Of a stretch of DNA of 64,000 nucleotides, positions 1 through 10,541 are shown piece by piece (within the stretch, counting starts at the first letter, position 1; every line of letters begins with the position of its first letter). This stretch comes from Omphiscola glabra (lineage: Eukaryota; Mollusca; Gastropoda; Lymnaeidae), in the NCBI GenBank assembly GCA_964017045.1, contig OZ024809.1, positions 12,716,307 through 12,780,306 of the forward strand. Direction: 5' to 3'. The notes beneath the pieces are model-generated. The model was given only the letters and a program-made list of their open reading frames with translations, was not told where the DNA came from and made no database searches. The position numbers were made by a program, and so were the translations under genes.

Positions 1-137
1 TTATTTCTCTTAATTTTCACGAAATATTACAATTGTTATCATTTTAAATATAAAATGAAATAATATGTTTAATACAAAAACTGTTAAGAATTTACAATAA
101 ACTTTAGAAGGCATGGAATAAGTCTCCGTCAACAAGC

Positions 138-301
138 ATACTTACCTGGCACAGGAGGCACCCTGATCAAGAAGGGGGTCCTCCCAGGGCGAGGCCTGTC
201 CATTGCACTTCGGATGGGTTGACCCCTGCGATCACCCCAAATGTGGGTGACTCGGATGCGTAATTTTTTCGTAGGGGGGACTGCGTTCGCGCTATCCCCT
301 G
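138..301 (+). ncRNA. U1: U1 snRNA, array copy 1
   Basis: U1 is the RNA core of the U1 snRNP, which pairs with 5' splice sites. The 164-nt length equals that of human U1. The 5' end ATACTTACCTG carries the full splice-site-pairing segment. Stem-loop I has the loop ATCAAGAAG (one base from the vertebrate U1-70K loop). Stem-loop II has the U1A-binding core ATTGCAC. An Sm site AATTTTTTCG lies at about nt 125-134, and the 3' hairpin with a TTCG loop ends in CCCCTG. This copy differs from the array consensus by G119A, just before the Sm site. Confidence 0.96.
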
Positions 302-1552
302 AACAATTAAATGAATAAACAATTACAACCTACATTACAAATACCTACCAGTCTATCTATCACCCATGAGTTCTACCTACAGTCTACAGTGACGCTGGAT
401 AGCAACAACATCATTTTTTGGTTCAAATGTCCAATCTTCTTACTTCGAGTTTTGTCATTTCTTTCCATTTTCACATCGAACCCTATTTATAGTGCGTTCA
501 GAAACATTGCTAAATCAGTTTCTTACTGAATAAAAAGGGACGCAACAAAACCACCTGCCTGTAGTGTCGGCAAGAAGCCTTCTTCAGCGAACAAACAACA
601 GTAAAAACAACTTTAACAATTATTTTAAAATATATACAGACAAGTTATATACACATTTCAAACACACTTTTTTTTTTTTTTTTTTAAATGGAGGGGGGAA
701 AAAATGTTTATTTAAATTAAAATATCGTATATAATGATGTTTGTTCGCTAAAGAATGCTCATTTGCAGACTTTAAATTTATTTTGTTACATTTTTAGGTT
801 GTTTTTTCAACTCAAAATATCAAGTATAAATGAAACTGTGACATTGTTATTGACAAAACTTTCATGGCCCTTTGTAATGCTTCAGATCACTTACTATATT
901 ATTATTAAATGTAGGTTAGCAGTGCCTTAACATTAAGGCCATCGATCAGACCCGGTCATCAAAAACCTGCTAATGGTCTACAATTTAAATTGTCATTTGA
1001 GACATCCACAATAAAAAGTGAGATGGCTTGCGTTGAATGGTAAGATAGGAGAGAGGTTTGAAACATAATTTTTTCCATTTACCTCAATGAACTAATCATA
1101 TCTCTCTTGCACCTATTCAGTACCTACAAATCTTATCTAAACGTTTAAAAGAATCGGATCTTTTGTACTTATTCATTTTTTAACGAAATTTTAAATCAAC
1201 CCTTGCTTCTGGTAGTATTGAGCTATTAACGCGACGCTAGAGTTTTTCCTTTTAAATGCTGTTTTAACGTGTGCTATTTTCCAAGGGAGGTAAAAAGGAA
1301 GAATGACAGGCTTTAAGGGAAAGAAGTATCCTTTTAGAACAAATTTAACACAAGTTTTTAAATAAATTAAAGTACGCTTTATTTACAATTGTTGTAGAAA
1401 AAATATAGTATCTATTTATTTCTCTTAATTTTCACGAAATATTACAATTGTTATCATTTTAATTATAAAATGAAATAATATGTTTAATACAAAAACTGTT
1501 AAGAATTTACAATCAACTTTAGAAGGCATGGAATAAGTCTCCGTCAACAAGC
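302..1552 (+). repeat. U1 array intergenic spacer (representative, unit 1)
   Basis: About 1.25 kb of AT-rich spacer between U1 genes, repeated almost unchanged through the array. It holds a 72-codon open frame just after each U1 gene, a T-run at 669-686, and no other RNA gene or coding region that I recognise. The open frame starts 10 nt after the U1 end in every unit and has no codon-like substitution pattern, so I treat it as chance frozen by homogenisation. Unit 1 shares the ATAATGATG variant and a long T-run with units 21 and 22. Confidence 0.85.
1497..1552 (+). promoter_or_regulatory. U1 proximal promoter region with a PSE-like candidate (representative)
   Basis: The 56 bp before U1 copy 2 are conserved across the array and lack a TATA box, as expected for RNA polymerase II snRNA genes. 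The stretch CAATCAACTTTAGAAGGC (1510-1527, about -43 to -26) loosely resembles the vertebrate proximal sequence element, but the position is closer to the start than usual. Base -39 is A or C depending on the copy. No convincing 3' box was found downstream of the U1 genes. Assignment is by position and weak similarity only. Confidence 0.35.
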
Positions 1553-1716
1553 ATACTTACCTGGCACAGGAGGCACCCTGATCAAGAAGGGGGTCCTCCC
1601 AGGGCGAGGCCTGTCCATTGCACTTCGGATGGGTTGACCCCTGCGATCACCCCAAATGTGGGTGACTCGGGTGCGTAATTTTTTCGTAGGGGGGACTGCG
1701 TTCGCGCTATCCCCTG
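1553..1716 (+). ncRNA. U1: U1 snRNA, array copy 2
   Basis: Full-length 164-nt U1 gene matching the array consensus at every position I checked. Last intact copy before the retrotransposon-interrupted unit. Confidence 0.96.
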
Positions 1717-2964
1717 AACAATTAAATGAATAAACAATTACAACCTACATTACAAATACCTACCAGTCTATCTATCACCCATGAGTTCTACCTACAGTCT
1801 ACAGTGACGCTGGATAGCAACAACATCATTTTTTGGTTCAAATGTCCAATCTTCTTACTTCGAGTTTTGTCATTTCTTTCCATTTTCACATCGAACCCTA
1901 TTTATAGTGCGTTCAGAAACATTGCTAAATCAGTTTCTTACTGAATAAAAAGGGACGCAACAAAACCACCTGCCTGTAGTGTCGGCAAGAAGCCTTCTTC
2001 AGCGAACAAACAACAGTAAAAACAACTTTAACAATTATTTTAAAATATATACAGACAAGTTATATACACATTTCAAACACACTTTTTTTTTTTTTTTAAA
2101 TGGAGGGGTTAAAAAATGTTTATTTAAATTAAAATATCGTATATAATAATGTTTGTTCGCTAAAGAATGCTCATTTGCAGACTTTAAATTTATTTTGTTA
2201 CATTTTTAGGTTGTTTTTTCAACTCAAAATATCAAGTATAAATGAAACTGTGACATTGTTATTGACAAAACTTTCATGGCCCTTTGTAATGCTTCAGATC
2301 ACTTACTATATTATTATTAAATGTAGGTTAGCAGTGCCTTAACATTAAGGCCATCGATCAGACCCGGTCATCAAAAACCTGCTAATGGTCTACAATTTAA
2401 ATTGTCATTTGAGACATCCACAATAAAAAGTGAGATGGCTTGCGTTGAATGGTAAGATAGGAGAGAGGTTTGAAACATAATTTTTTCCATTTACCTCAAT
2501 GAACTAATCATATCTCTCTTGCACCTATTCAGTACCTACAAATCTTATCTAAACGTTTAAAAGAATCGGATCTTTTGTACTTATTCATTTTTTAACGAAA
2601 TTTTAAATCAACCCTTGCTTCTGGTAGTATTGAGCTATTAACGCGACGCTAGAGTTTTTCCTTTTAAATGCTGTTTTAACGTGTGCTATTTTCCAAGGGA
2701 GGTAAAAAGGAAGAATGACAGGCTTTAAGGGAAAGAAGTATCCTTTTAGAACAAATTTAACACAAGTTTTTAAATAAATTAAAGTACGCTTTATTTACAA
2801 TTGTTGTAGAAAAAATATAGTATCTATTTATTTCTCTTAATTTTCACGAAATATTACAATTGTTATCATTTTAATTATAAAATGAAATAATATGTTTAAT
2901 ACAAAAACTGTTAAGAATTTACAATCAACTTTAGAAGGCATGGAATAAGTCTCCGTCAACAAGC

Positions 2965-2974
2965 ATACTTACCT
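2965..2974 (+). pseudogene. U1 snRNA copy 3, 5' fragment (nt 1-10)
   Basis: ATACTTACCT, the first ten nucleotides of U1 with intact upstream sequence, ends abruptly at the 5' end of the retrotransposon. The remainder of this gene resumes at 9166. U1 nt 11-36, which form the 5' part of stem-loop I, are gone from the locus, so a functional U1 cannot be made from this unit. Confidence 0.95.
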
Positions 2975-3251
2975 TAATTTCCGGTTCCACAAGATGGCGT
3001 CTTTTTGAAACGAAGAAAGTAAACAAGAATAATTATTATATAATTTGTGGTAATTCACTTTTTAGAATATAATACTTTTCAAATCAATTCTGTGCATTGT
3101 AAGCAGTTTGAAGTACTTCAATAGTTTCTCTTGATTTCAACTGAGTTATACGAATTCATCATATATGATCTGTATATTGTTTCAAACGGAAGTAGAATTT
3201 TAAATAAGTATTTGCTTTTCAATTTAAAAGTACTTTCTTTTATAATTAAAT
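2975..3251 (+). promoter_or_regulatory. Retrotransposon 5' UTR with ETS-like and YY1-like sites
   Basis: The element begins TTAATTTCCGGTTCCACAAG and continues ATGGCGTC. This gives an ETS-type core (TTTCCGG) within 10 nt of the 5' end and a YY1-type core (AAGATGGCG, 2991-2999) at about +17 to +25. Human L1 also carries a YY1 site close to its 5' end, where it helps set the transcription start. The presence of such an arrangement suggests an intact internal promoter and a full-length 5' end. No transcription data are available. Confidence 0.5.
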
Positions 3252-4427
3252 ATGCACACACAACGTGCTTTAGTAAGGTGCGTTACACTTGACAGTGTAC
3301 ACCATCCAAAAGCCCTGGCAATTACACTGTCAGGGAAGGAGGCTTTTCGGGCAACACAGTCCGAAATCCTAAACGCAATTTTTGATACGTACAAAATTGG
3401 GAACAAAGACATTCTGGCCTTCTATCAGTTTGAAGGACCTCTGAAATGGTTCATCAAACTCGGTGAGAAGGCAGAAAAACTTATGTATGATCAAGTACAT
3501 TTAAAAGAAATTTATATCAATAAAGAAAAAAAGCTCACCATTGAGCACGTTGGCCGGGAGAGGTCAAAGCTATTTCTCCATTGGGTACCACCTACCCTGC
3601 CAAAAGAAGGGGTGGTAGAGATGGTCCAATTCCTATCGGAAGAAAAAGTTGAAGTTTTTCAACACAAAGGATGTGCTGACCGATGGACTGTGGTTTATAG
3701 ACCAAAACAACGCTTGTCTGTACCACACTACCTACTACTCGATTGTGGTACGATTAAAAATTCAAAAATTTTGGTACTGGTACCAGGGAGAAAACAAGCG
3801 TGTTTTCATTGCGCTTCTTTGGACCATTGGACCAGCAAATGCAACAAATTTAAAAGAAACATTTCACAAGTAGATTACACTGAAAACTCCCCAGGACGTC
3901 TGCTAATAGATGAGGACATTACAGACGGGATGACCCCTGGAAACACCGCGGATGTGATCAACGAAAGCGAGACTCTTGCAACCACAGTAGCTGTAATCGC
4001 TGATGGGGAGAACCCTGCAGCCACAGCAGCAGTGGAGGAGGAAGCAAGTGGGGAGATTGTATGGACAACAATTGTGAATAAGAAAAAGAAAAAGCTAGGA
4101 GTAAACCAACATAGGACAATAGACAATGAAGGAAATGTATCGCCGGTTCGCACATACGCGGATGCGCTGACAAGGGGACCACCATCCCCAACAAGGAGAC
4201 CACTACCCCCGTCAGCACCAACATCTCCTACACAACAGGAAAATCCGCCCCCAGGGGCTGCAACATCTCCTACAACACGGGGAACAAAAAAGCGTCCTTC
4301 AGATGGACAAAACACCGGAGAGAAGAAAAAGGTTTTTAAATGCAACCTTTTCCCCGGAGACGTTCCCGCATTTACAGAAGACGACACGTCTTCTGAAGAT
4401 GAATCAAATTATGTCATAGACTTTTAA
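3252..4427 (+). CDS. Retrotransposon ORF1 protein with CCHC zinc knuckle
   Basis: A 391-residue nucleic-acid-binding ORF1 protein expected to coat element RNA. One zinc knuckle, CFHCASLDHWTSKC (CX2CX4HX4C), lies at about residues 183-196. The first 180 residues form a compact, non-repetitive domain (gag/RRM-like position in other ORF1 proteins, fold not provable here). After the knuckle the chain becomes low-complexity: alanine/glutamate stretch, lysine cluster, a Pro/Thr/Ser-rich part at about 300-345, another basic cluster, and an acidic tail EDDTSSEDES. The start ATG at 3252 is the first in the open frame. The stop precedes ORF2 by 75 nt in the same frame, so ORF2 needs reinitiation or a similar mechanism. 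No stops or frameshifts are seen. Confidence 0.9.
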   Translation: MHTQRALVRCVTLDSVHHPKALAITLSGKEAFRATQSEILNAIFDTYKIGNKDILAFYQFEGPLKWFIKLGEKAEKLMYDQVHLKEIYINKEKKLTIEHVGRERSKLFLHWVPPTLPKEGVVEMVQFLSEEKVEVFQHKGCADRWTVVYRPKQRLSVPHYLLLDCGTIKNSKILVLVPGRKQACFHCASLDHWTSKCNKFKRNISQVDYTENSPGRLLIDEDITDGMTPGNTADVINESETLATTVAVIADGENPAATAAVEEEASGEIVWTTIVNKKKKKLGVNQHRTIDNEGNVSPVRTYADALTRGPPSPTRRPLPPSAPTSPTQQENPPPGAATSPTTRGTKKRPSDGQNTGEKKKVFKCNLFPGDVPAFTEDDTSSEDESNYVIDF

Positions 4428-4502
4428 TTTAAAGTTTATCCAAAAAAATTGAATTTAGAAAATAACATATAGTCTCTTCAATGCATCACTATCCAAACAA
4501 TC

Positions 4503-7500
4503 ATGGAGACTACACAACTCATACTTTTATCAGTAAACATTAGAAGCTGTAAAAATAAGGAACATCACATTATTAACATAGTCAAAAAACACAAATGTGA
4601 TTTTATTTTTTTACAAGAGACAAATATAAACACAGAAGATGACGCTCTAAAGTATACAAAATCTTTAGGCATGAAAAACAGTCACTTCAGTTTAGGCAGA
4701 CATTGTAAAGGAGTAGGAATAGTACAGACATCAGATAGATGGGAAATAACTCACAAGGACAGGGATAGCGAAGGAAGAATGGTCACTCTCAACATTACAG
4801 ACAAGAGAGACACTTACACACTAGTCAATATATACGCCCCTTCACAGCACATAGAACAACCACTATTTTACAACACACTAGTTCAAACACTTCAATACAC
4901 ACACAAACGAGGAAAGCTCATTTTAGGTGGGGATTTCAATTATATAACAAGCGGTTTAGATACAACAAACCCAAAAAGAAAAGATAAAATTTTAGAAGAA
5001 ACAACACAAACAGAAATTATACAATACATAACAGAGACATATAACATGGTAGAAGCATACAGAACACTACACAAGGGAGGTAAAGAAACTACATTTACGA
5101 GCAACACGTTTAACACCAAGTCAAGAATTGATAGATTCTATATACCAAAAATAGATACAATAAATGAAGCAAAACACATTGCAGAAACACTACATTTTAC
5201 AGATCACAAAGGCGTGAAAATTACAATAAATACAACAAGATCAAACATCATTAAAAAATCTCCACATTGGAAATTTAACAATACACTTTTAGAAAATAGT
5301 CAGTACACAGATATCATTAATAATCTTATACAACAATATAGCACACTACCAACTAAAAACATAGGACAACATTGGGAACTTTTAAAATCCACAATCAAAC
5401 ATTTCACACAAAATTTTGCGACACGCTTACACAGACAACTAGGAAAAAGAGAAAAGGAATTAGAAATACTCATACCAACGGAGAAAGCAAACAATCCTTT
5501 CAGCCACAATATACAAGAACTAGAAGAAGAACTAGACACAATAAAACAACATAAATACAATGGTGCACATGTTAGGAGCAGAACTTTCACCAACAACCAA
5601 GAGGCACCTACAAAGATCTTTTTAACAATAGAACAAAACATACAGAAGAGTAGACAGATAGGACAAATTATTGATACAGAAGGTGAAACACACACTGACA
5701 CTCCAATGATAGTAAACTCATTTGAAAAATACTACACACAACTTTTTGGAAAAGAAAAAACTGATTCAGATATACAAGATAAGTACACAAAATTTACACA
5801 AAAACTTAATACAAATCAAACACAAGAAATGGACAAAACCATAACATTAGCAGACATGAAAACATCATTGTTCCGCATGAACAAAAACAAAACACCTGGA
5901 CCAGATGGTCTAACAACAGAGTTCTACCTTTTCTTTTTCAAAACACTAGGACCAATTTTACATGCCACACTTGAAGAAGCTTACAGCAACAAGGAGTTAC
6001 CACACTCAATGAATACTTCATACATTACGCTTTTACCAAAAAAAGATACAGACAGAACACAGCTTAAAAATCATAGACCCATATCTTTACTTAACACAGA
6101 CTATAAAATTCTCACAAAAACACTAGCAAACAAATTAAAACCACATTTAAATACCCTAATACACATAGATCAACAATGCAGCATCAAAGGAAGGGACATT
6201 CATAACCACAATCATTTCATTAGAGACCTTATTCAATATTCAAATGACAAAAACATCCAAACTTGCATATTATCCCTAGATCAAGAAAAAGCCTTTGATA
6301 GGGTAGACCACACATACCTACATAAAATATTACAACACAACAAACTAGGGGAGTATTTTTGTAACTGGGTTAAAATTTTATACAAGTCCCCCATTAGTAA
6401 TCTAATTATAAACAACACACTTTCTAAAGACATTAAAATTGACAGATCAGTTAGACAAGGGTGTCCTTTATCCCCCTACCTTTATATCCTATCATTTGAA
6501 CCCCTGCTGGAGAGAGTTAGAAGGGAGGAGAGTAGTAAAGGAGTAGAGATCCCTGGGGGTGGGGAGAGAAAGGTCATTGCTTATGCAGATGACACTATTT
6601 TTTTTCCTACTAATGATAAGTCAATTTCCAATATAATATCAAGATTTCAAGATTTTGGGAGAGGTAGTGGATCTAAAATAAACATCACTAAATCTGAAAT
6701 TATGGGGATTGGTAGGTGGAGAGATAGATTAGATTTCCCTTTAGGAATAGTAAAGAAGGATAGTCTTAGGATATATGGTATTTACTTTTCAAACAAACAG
6801 ACTCAAACTAACACAGAAACATGGCAAAATATTGAACAATCTATAAAAAACATAATTGATAGACACAAATACACAGCACACACAATTTTTGGTAGGAGCA
6901 CAATCATAAACACATATGTAATTCCCAAAACAATATACACAGGGAACATATGGGGGCCTCCACCAACAATTTTAAAACAAATCAACTTACATATCAGGAA
7001 TTACATATTTCAAGGAACAATACAAAACATTAAACATACAACATTAATCCAATCTAAATTAGAAGGAGGAATTAATTTACAAGACATACAAACAAAACTA
7101 CAGGCACTTAAAATCAAATTTATAGGACAAGCCATTAGAAAGAAGGAGGAAAACATATTTACACATTATTACATGGGGATAAGGTTAGGACTGTTAATAA
7201 AAATTGACAACAGCACACCACATTACATAGGTAGAAAACAATCTGATTTTCACATGGCATGCACCCAAGCATTAAAAGGCAACGAAACACTTATACACAA
7301 AACAACCAAAGAGATCTACACACATTTAATAAAGAGACAGGCGACACCACTCTACAATAGAATAAAATGGACACATACTTATGGAACAATAAACACTGTG
7401 AATACATTTAAAAATACACACATTAAAGAAATAGAAAATAAAGACAAAGAAATAACATATAGACTCATATACAACATGACACCAGTCTCATCAAGACCTT

Positions 7501-7859
7501 ACAAGGACAGAGCTAGGCACATAGAATGTCCACTGTGCAGGACAGGGGCTGATGAGACCGAACAACATTTATATCTGACATGCAACACAATCTTACAGAC
7601 TAAATCTACACTTAAACAAATCATACAAGCAGGTACAGTTCACACAGTAGATATAGACAGAGCCATAACACTAAACACAATACCAGAATCCAAAAACAAG
7701 AAACAACACACAATAAGTCTCATATTACTTTCACAATACAGAAAACATATATGGCATCACAGACTTAAGGCTTTTTTTCACAAACATAATTACACAAACA
7801 TTACATTAGAAACACTTTTTAGATTTAAAATACAAAACGTAATTGAAAACAAAATTTAA
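4503..7859 (+). CDS. Retrotransposon ORF2: APE endonuclease, reverse transcriptase, C-terminal CCHC finger
   Basis: An 1118-residue polyprotein that performs target-primed reverse transcription. The N-terminal exonuclease/endonuclease/phosphatase domain (about 1-230) shows the catalytic Asn12, the LQET motif with Glu39, GGDFN (142-146), SRIDR (about 201) and TDH (about 226). The reverse transcriptase (about 430-760) shows TPGPDGL (about 464-470), HRPISLL, LDQEKAFDRV, RQGCPLSPYL and the catalytic YADD (about 694). A C-terminal CCHC finger (CPLC...H...C, CX2CX9HX4C) sits at about 1009-1028, as in L1/Tx1-type ORF2. No RNase H motif or restriction-like endonuclease was seen. The frame is fully open and length is normal for the group, so the protein may be active. 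Specificity for U1 DNA is inferred only from where this copy sits. Confidence 0.95.
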   Translation: METTQLILLSVNIRSCKNKEHHIINIVKKHKCDFIFLQETNINTEDDALKYTKSLGMKNSHFSLGRHCKGVGIVQTSDRWEITHKDRDSEGRMVTLNITDKRDTYTLVNIYAPSQHIEQPLFYNTLVQTLQYTHKRGKLILGGDFNYITSGLDTTNPKRKDKILEETTQTEIIQYITETYNMVEAYRTLHKGGKETTFTSNTFNTKSRIDRFYIPKIDTINEAKHIAETLHFTDHKGVKITINTTRSNIIKKSPHWKFNNTLLENSQYTDIINNLIQQYSTLPTKNIGQHWELLKSTIKHFTQNFATRLHRQLGKREKELEILIPTEKANNPFSHNIQELEEELDTIKQHKYNGAHVRSRTFTNNQEAPTKIFLTIEQNIQKSRQIGQIIDTEGETHTDTPMIVNSFEKYYTQLFGKEKTDSDIQDKYTKFTQKLNTNQTQEMDKTITLADMKTSLFRMNKNKTPGPDGLTTEFYLFFFKTLGPILHATLEEAYSNKELPHSMNTSYITLLPKKDTDRTQLKNHRPISLLNTDYKILTKTLANKLKPHLNTLIHIDQQCSIKGRDIHNHNHFIRDLIQYSNDKNIQTCILSLDQEKAFDRVDHTYLHKILQHNKLGEYFCNWVKILYKSPISNLIINNTLSKDIKIDRSVRQGCPLSPYLYILSFEPLLERVRREESSKGVEIPGGGERKVIAYADDTIFFPTNDKSISNIISRFQDFGRGSGSKINITKSEIMGIGRWRDRLDFPLGIVKKDSLRIYGIYFSNKQTQTNTETWQNIEQSIKNIIDRHKYTAHTIFGRSTIINTYVIPKTIYTGNIWGPPPTILKQINLHIRNYIFQGTIQNIKHTTLIQSKLEGGINLQDIQTKLQALKIKFIGQAIRKKEENIFTHYYMGIRLGLLIKIDNSTPHYIGRKQSDFHMACTQALKGNETLIHKTTKEIYTHLIKRQATPLYNRIKWTHTYGTINTVNTFKNTHIKEIENKDKEITYRLIYNMTPVSSRPYKDRARHIECPLCRTGADETEQHLYLTCNTILQTKSTLKQIIQAGTVHTVDIDRAITLNTIPESKNKKQHTISLILLSQYRKHIWHHRLKAFFHKHNYTNITLETLFRFKIQNVIENKI

Positions 7860-8117
7860 GACAATATAATGACTGAGAAATACATTAATTGTTTTTTGTT
7901 TATATTCCAACTGATATATATATATCATGTTAACAAATGTATTATAGAATCAATTTTTTAACATTGTTAACAGTATATCATTAGAATTTCAGTACCGTTT
8001 ATGTAAATATGTTTTTTCAGCACATGATTTAAATTGTTGTTTAAGTTAACACTTAGATAATTTTGCCTGTAAATAATTTATTCTGTATATGTTGAAATAT
8101 TCCTTTGTTGAAAATCT

Positions 8118-8181
<64 letters not shown>
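7860..8181 (+). other. Retrotransposon 3' UTR and first A-tract
   Basis: About 260 bp of AT-rich non-coding sequence after ORF2, then an uninterrupted run of 60 A (8122-8181). The A-run has the place and look of the element's own 3' tail, but sequence unrelated to U1 follows it. No AATAAA was seen just before the A-run. Confidence 0.8.
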
Positions 8182-8184
<3 letters not shown>

Positions 8185-9133
8185 ATAGTCCACTGAATTT
8201 TGATCCTTGCCTTTTAGGATATAAAGAAAAGGATTACATATTTTAAAGATTTAAAATATAATCAGTATATGAGTCCATTATTATTTTGTTTCGGGTTGAA
8301 TCCTTTAGATCAATTCTTCAGCCCATCAAATCCGAATATGTGTACATTAAAAACTCCTTAAGACAAAGAATTAAGTCATGACCAAAAGATCACTACCGTT
8401 CTCTTCGTAACCTGGCTGACCTCTAACCTTCATATCAATTTTGACCAAATTCTTGATGTCCAATTTAAATAAAACTGTGTAATGTTTCAGCCCGTAGAAA
8501 ATAACACATTTTTGGATCAGTGAGTCACCAGTAAACTCCACTGACTCTTAAATGACGTTCTGCGTATATTTCAACAGTAGAAAATAATAGTGACACAGTG
8601 TTTTAACTACAAAGTTTCCTTATGCATGGTTACTTTGTTCATGATAACAATCAACAATGAGAAACACATTTTTTTACTACAGAAAGATCACCACTGACAT
8701 TTAACGTGGTTTTGTTTCATGGCTTTCACAATCTTGTATTAGTCATATGTTTAAAAACATTTCTAAACTAATGTGACAACTACCATCACTAAAGAGTACA
8801 CATTTATGTATACATACATACATATAACTGCATTGCAGAAATGTAAACATATACACACATAAGATTAATTTTATAAAATCGTTCAAAATTATTATAGTTC
8901 ATGAAAGTCCAAAGCTTCCATAATCATATCACTGTAACAAATCAGAATTTTAGGTGAAAGATAGTTTCATATATTTTGACAAGTAGAATGACATTGGCAA
9001 TAACTCTACATGCATGTCTTTAAGATTTGAAAATAACATTAAATTCATAAGGTTTATACTCATATGTCTGTAACAACTCTGACACATCGAGTTCATTGGC
9101 GGCCAACGCTTCTTAATTATATTAGTGTACAAA

Positions 9134-9165
<32 letters not shown>
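8182..9165 (+). other. Extra segment between two A-tails (candidate 3' transduction)
   Basis: About 954 bp of AT-rich sequence without a recognisable gene, closed by a 30-nt A-run that joins U1 nt 37. It resembles neither the U1 spacer nor the element's ORFs. The simplest reading is that the parent element's transcript ran through its own A-tract into flanking DNA and the whole RNA was inserted here (3' transduction). A second nested retroelement, or template switching, is possible. On the minus strand just inside the final A-run there is a 30-codon open stretch ending in a stop (about 9025-9115), possibly chance. Confidence 0.55.
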
Positions 9166-9168
<3 letters not shown>

Positions 9169-9293
9169 GGTCCTCCCAGGGCGAGGCCTGTCCATTGCAC
9201 TTCGGATGGGTTGACCCCTGCGATCACCCCAAATGTGGGTGACTCGGGTGCGTAATTTTTTCGTAGGGGGGACTGCGTTCGCGCTATCCCCTG
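9166..9293 (+). pseudogene. U1 snRNA copy 3, 3' fragment (nt 37-164)
   Basis: Starts GGGGGTCC directly after the retrotransposon A-tail and runs to the normal U1 3' end, identical to the consensus. It lacks its promoter and the 5' splice-site-pairing end. Confidence 0.95.
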
Positions 9294-10541
9294 AACAATT
9301 AAATGAATAAACAATTACAACCTACATTACAAATACCTACCAGTCTATCTATCACCCATGAGTTCTACCTACAGTCTACAGTGACGCTGGATAGCAACAA
9401 CATCATTTTTTGGTTCAAATGTCCAATCTTCTTACTTCGAGTTTTGTCATTTCTTTCCATTTTCACATCGAACCCTATTTATAGTGCGTTCAGAAACATT
9501 GCTAAATCAGTTTCTTACTGAATAAAAAGGGACGCAACAAAACCACCTGCCTGTAGTGTCGGCAAGAAGCCTTCTTCAGCGAACAAACAACAGTAAAAAC
9601 AACTTTAACAATTATTTTAAAATATATACAGACAAGTTATATACACATTTCAAACACACTTTTTTTTTTTTTTTAAATGGAGGGGGGAAAAAATGTTTAT
9701 TTAAATTAAAATATCGTATATAATAATGTTTGTTCGCTAAAGAATGCTCATTTGCAGACTTTAAATTTATTTTGTTACATTTTTAGGTTGTTTTTTCAAC
9801 TCAAAATATCAAGTATAAATGAAACTGTGACATTGTTATTGACAAAACTTTCATGGCCCTTTGTAATGCTTCAGATCACTTACTATATTATTATTAAATG
9901 TAGGTTAGCAGTGCCTTAACATTAAGGCCATCGATCAGACCCGGTCATCAAAAACCTGCTAATGGTCTACAATTTAAATTGTCATTTGAGACATCCACAA
10001 TAAAAAGTGAGATGGCTTGCGTTGAATGGTAAGATAGGAGAGAGGTTTGAAACATAATTTTTTCCATTTACCTCAATGAACTAATCATATCTCTCTTGCA
10101 CCTATTCAGTACCTACAAATCTTATCTAAACGTTTAAAAGAATCGGATCTTTTGTACTTATTCATTTTTTAACGAAATTTTAAATCAACCCTTGCTTCTG
10201 GTAGTATTGAGCTATTAACGCGACGCTAGAGTTTTTCCTTTTAAATGCTGTTTTAACGTGTGCTATTTTCCAAGGGAGGTAAAAAGGAAGAATGACAGGC
10301 TTTAAGGGAAAGAAGTATCCTTTTAGAACAAATTTAACACAAGTTTTTAAATAAATTAAAGTACGCTTTATTTACAATTGTTGTAGAAAAAATATAGTAT
10401 CTATTTATTTCTCTTAATTTTCACGAAATATTACAATTGTTATCATTTTAATTATAAAATGAAATAATATGTTTAATACAAAAACTGTTAAGAATTTACA
10501 ATCAACTTTAGAAGGCATGGAATAAGTCTCCGTCAACAAGC

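Larger units (their letters stand above)
2975..9165 (+). mobile_element. Non-LTR retrotransposon (L1/Tx1 group) inserted in a U1 snRNA gene
   Basis: A 6191-bp insertion in the same orientation as U1. Order: short 5' UTR (2975-3251) with a YY1-like site near its start, ORF1 (3252-4427), a 75-bp gap, ORF2 (4503-7859), a 3' UTR, a 60-nt A-run (8122-8181), about 950 bp of additional sequence, and a terminal 30-nt A-run (9136-9165) abutting U1 nt 37. No target duplication is seen; instead U1 nt 11-36 are missing. Both ORFs are open, so the insertion looks young. Tx1-clade elements that target multicopy RNA genes are known (Keno in U2 snRNA, Mutsu in 5S rRNA); placement in that clade here is inference from domain order and site, not from a tree. 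Confidence 0.93.

Noticed and set aside
311..529. 72-codon open frame after every U1 gene (23 occurrences)
   Set aside because: It is present only because the unit is repeated. No domain, no Kozak-like conservation and no silent-site bias; changes seen between copies (Q/H, S/T) look like ordinary drift.
767..776. Octamer-like CATTTGCAG in the U1 spacer as a distal enhancer element
   Set aside because: Some 780 bp from the next U1 start, much farther than the usual position near -220, and not a full octamer.
3875..4387. 170-codon minus-strand open frame inside retrotransposon ORF1
   Set aside because: Shadow of the ORF1 coding strand; no domain of its own.
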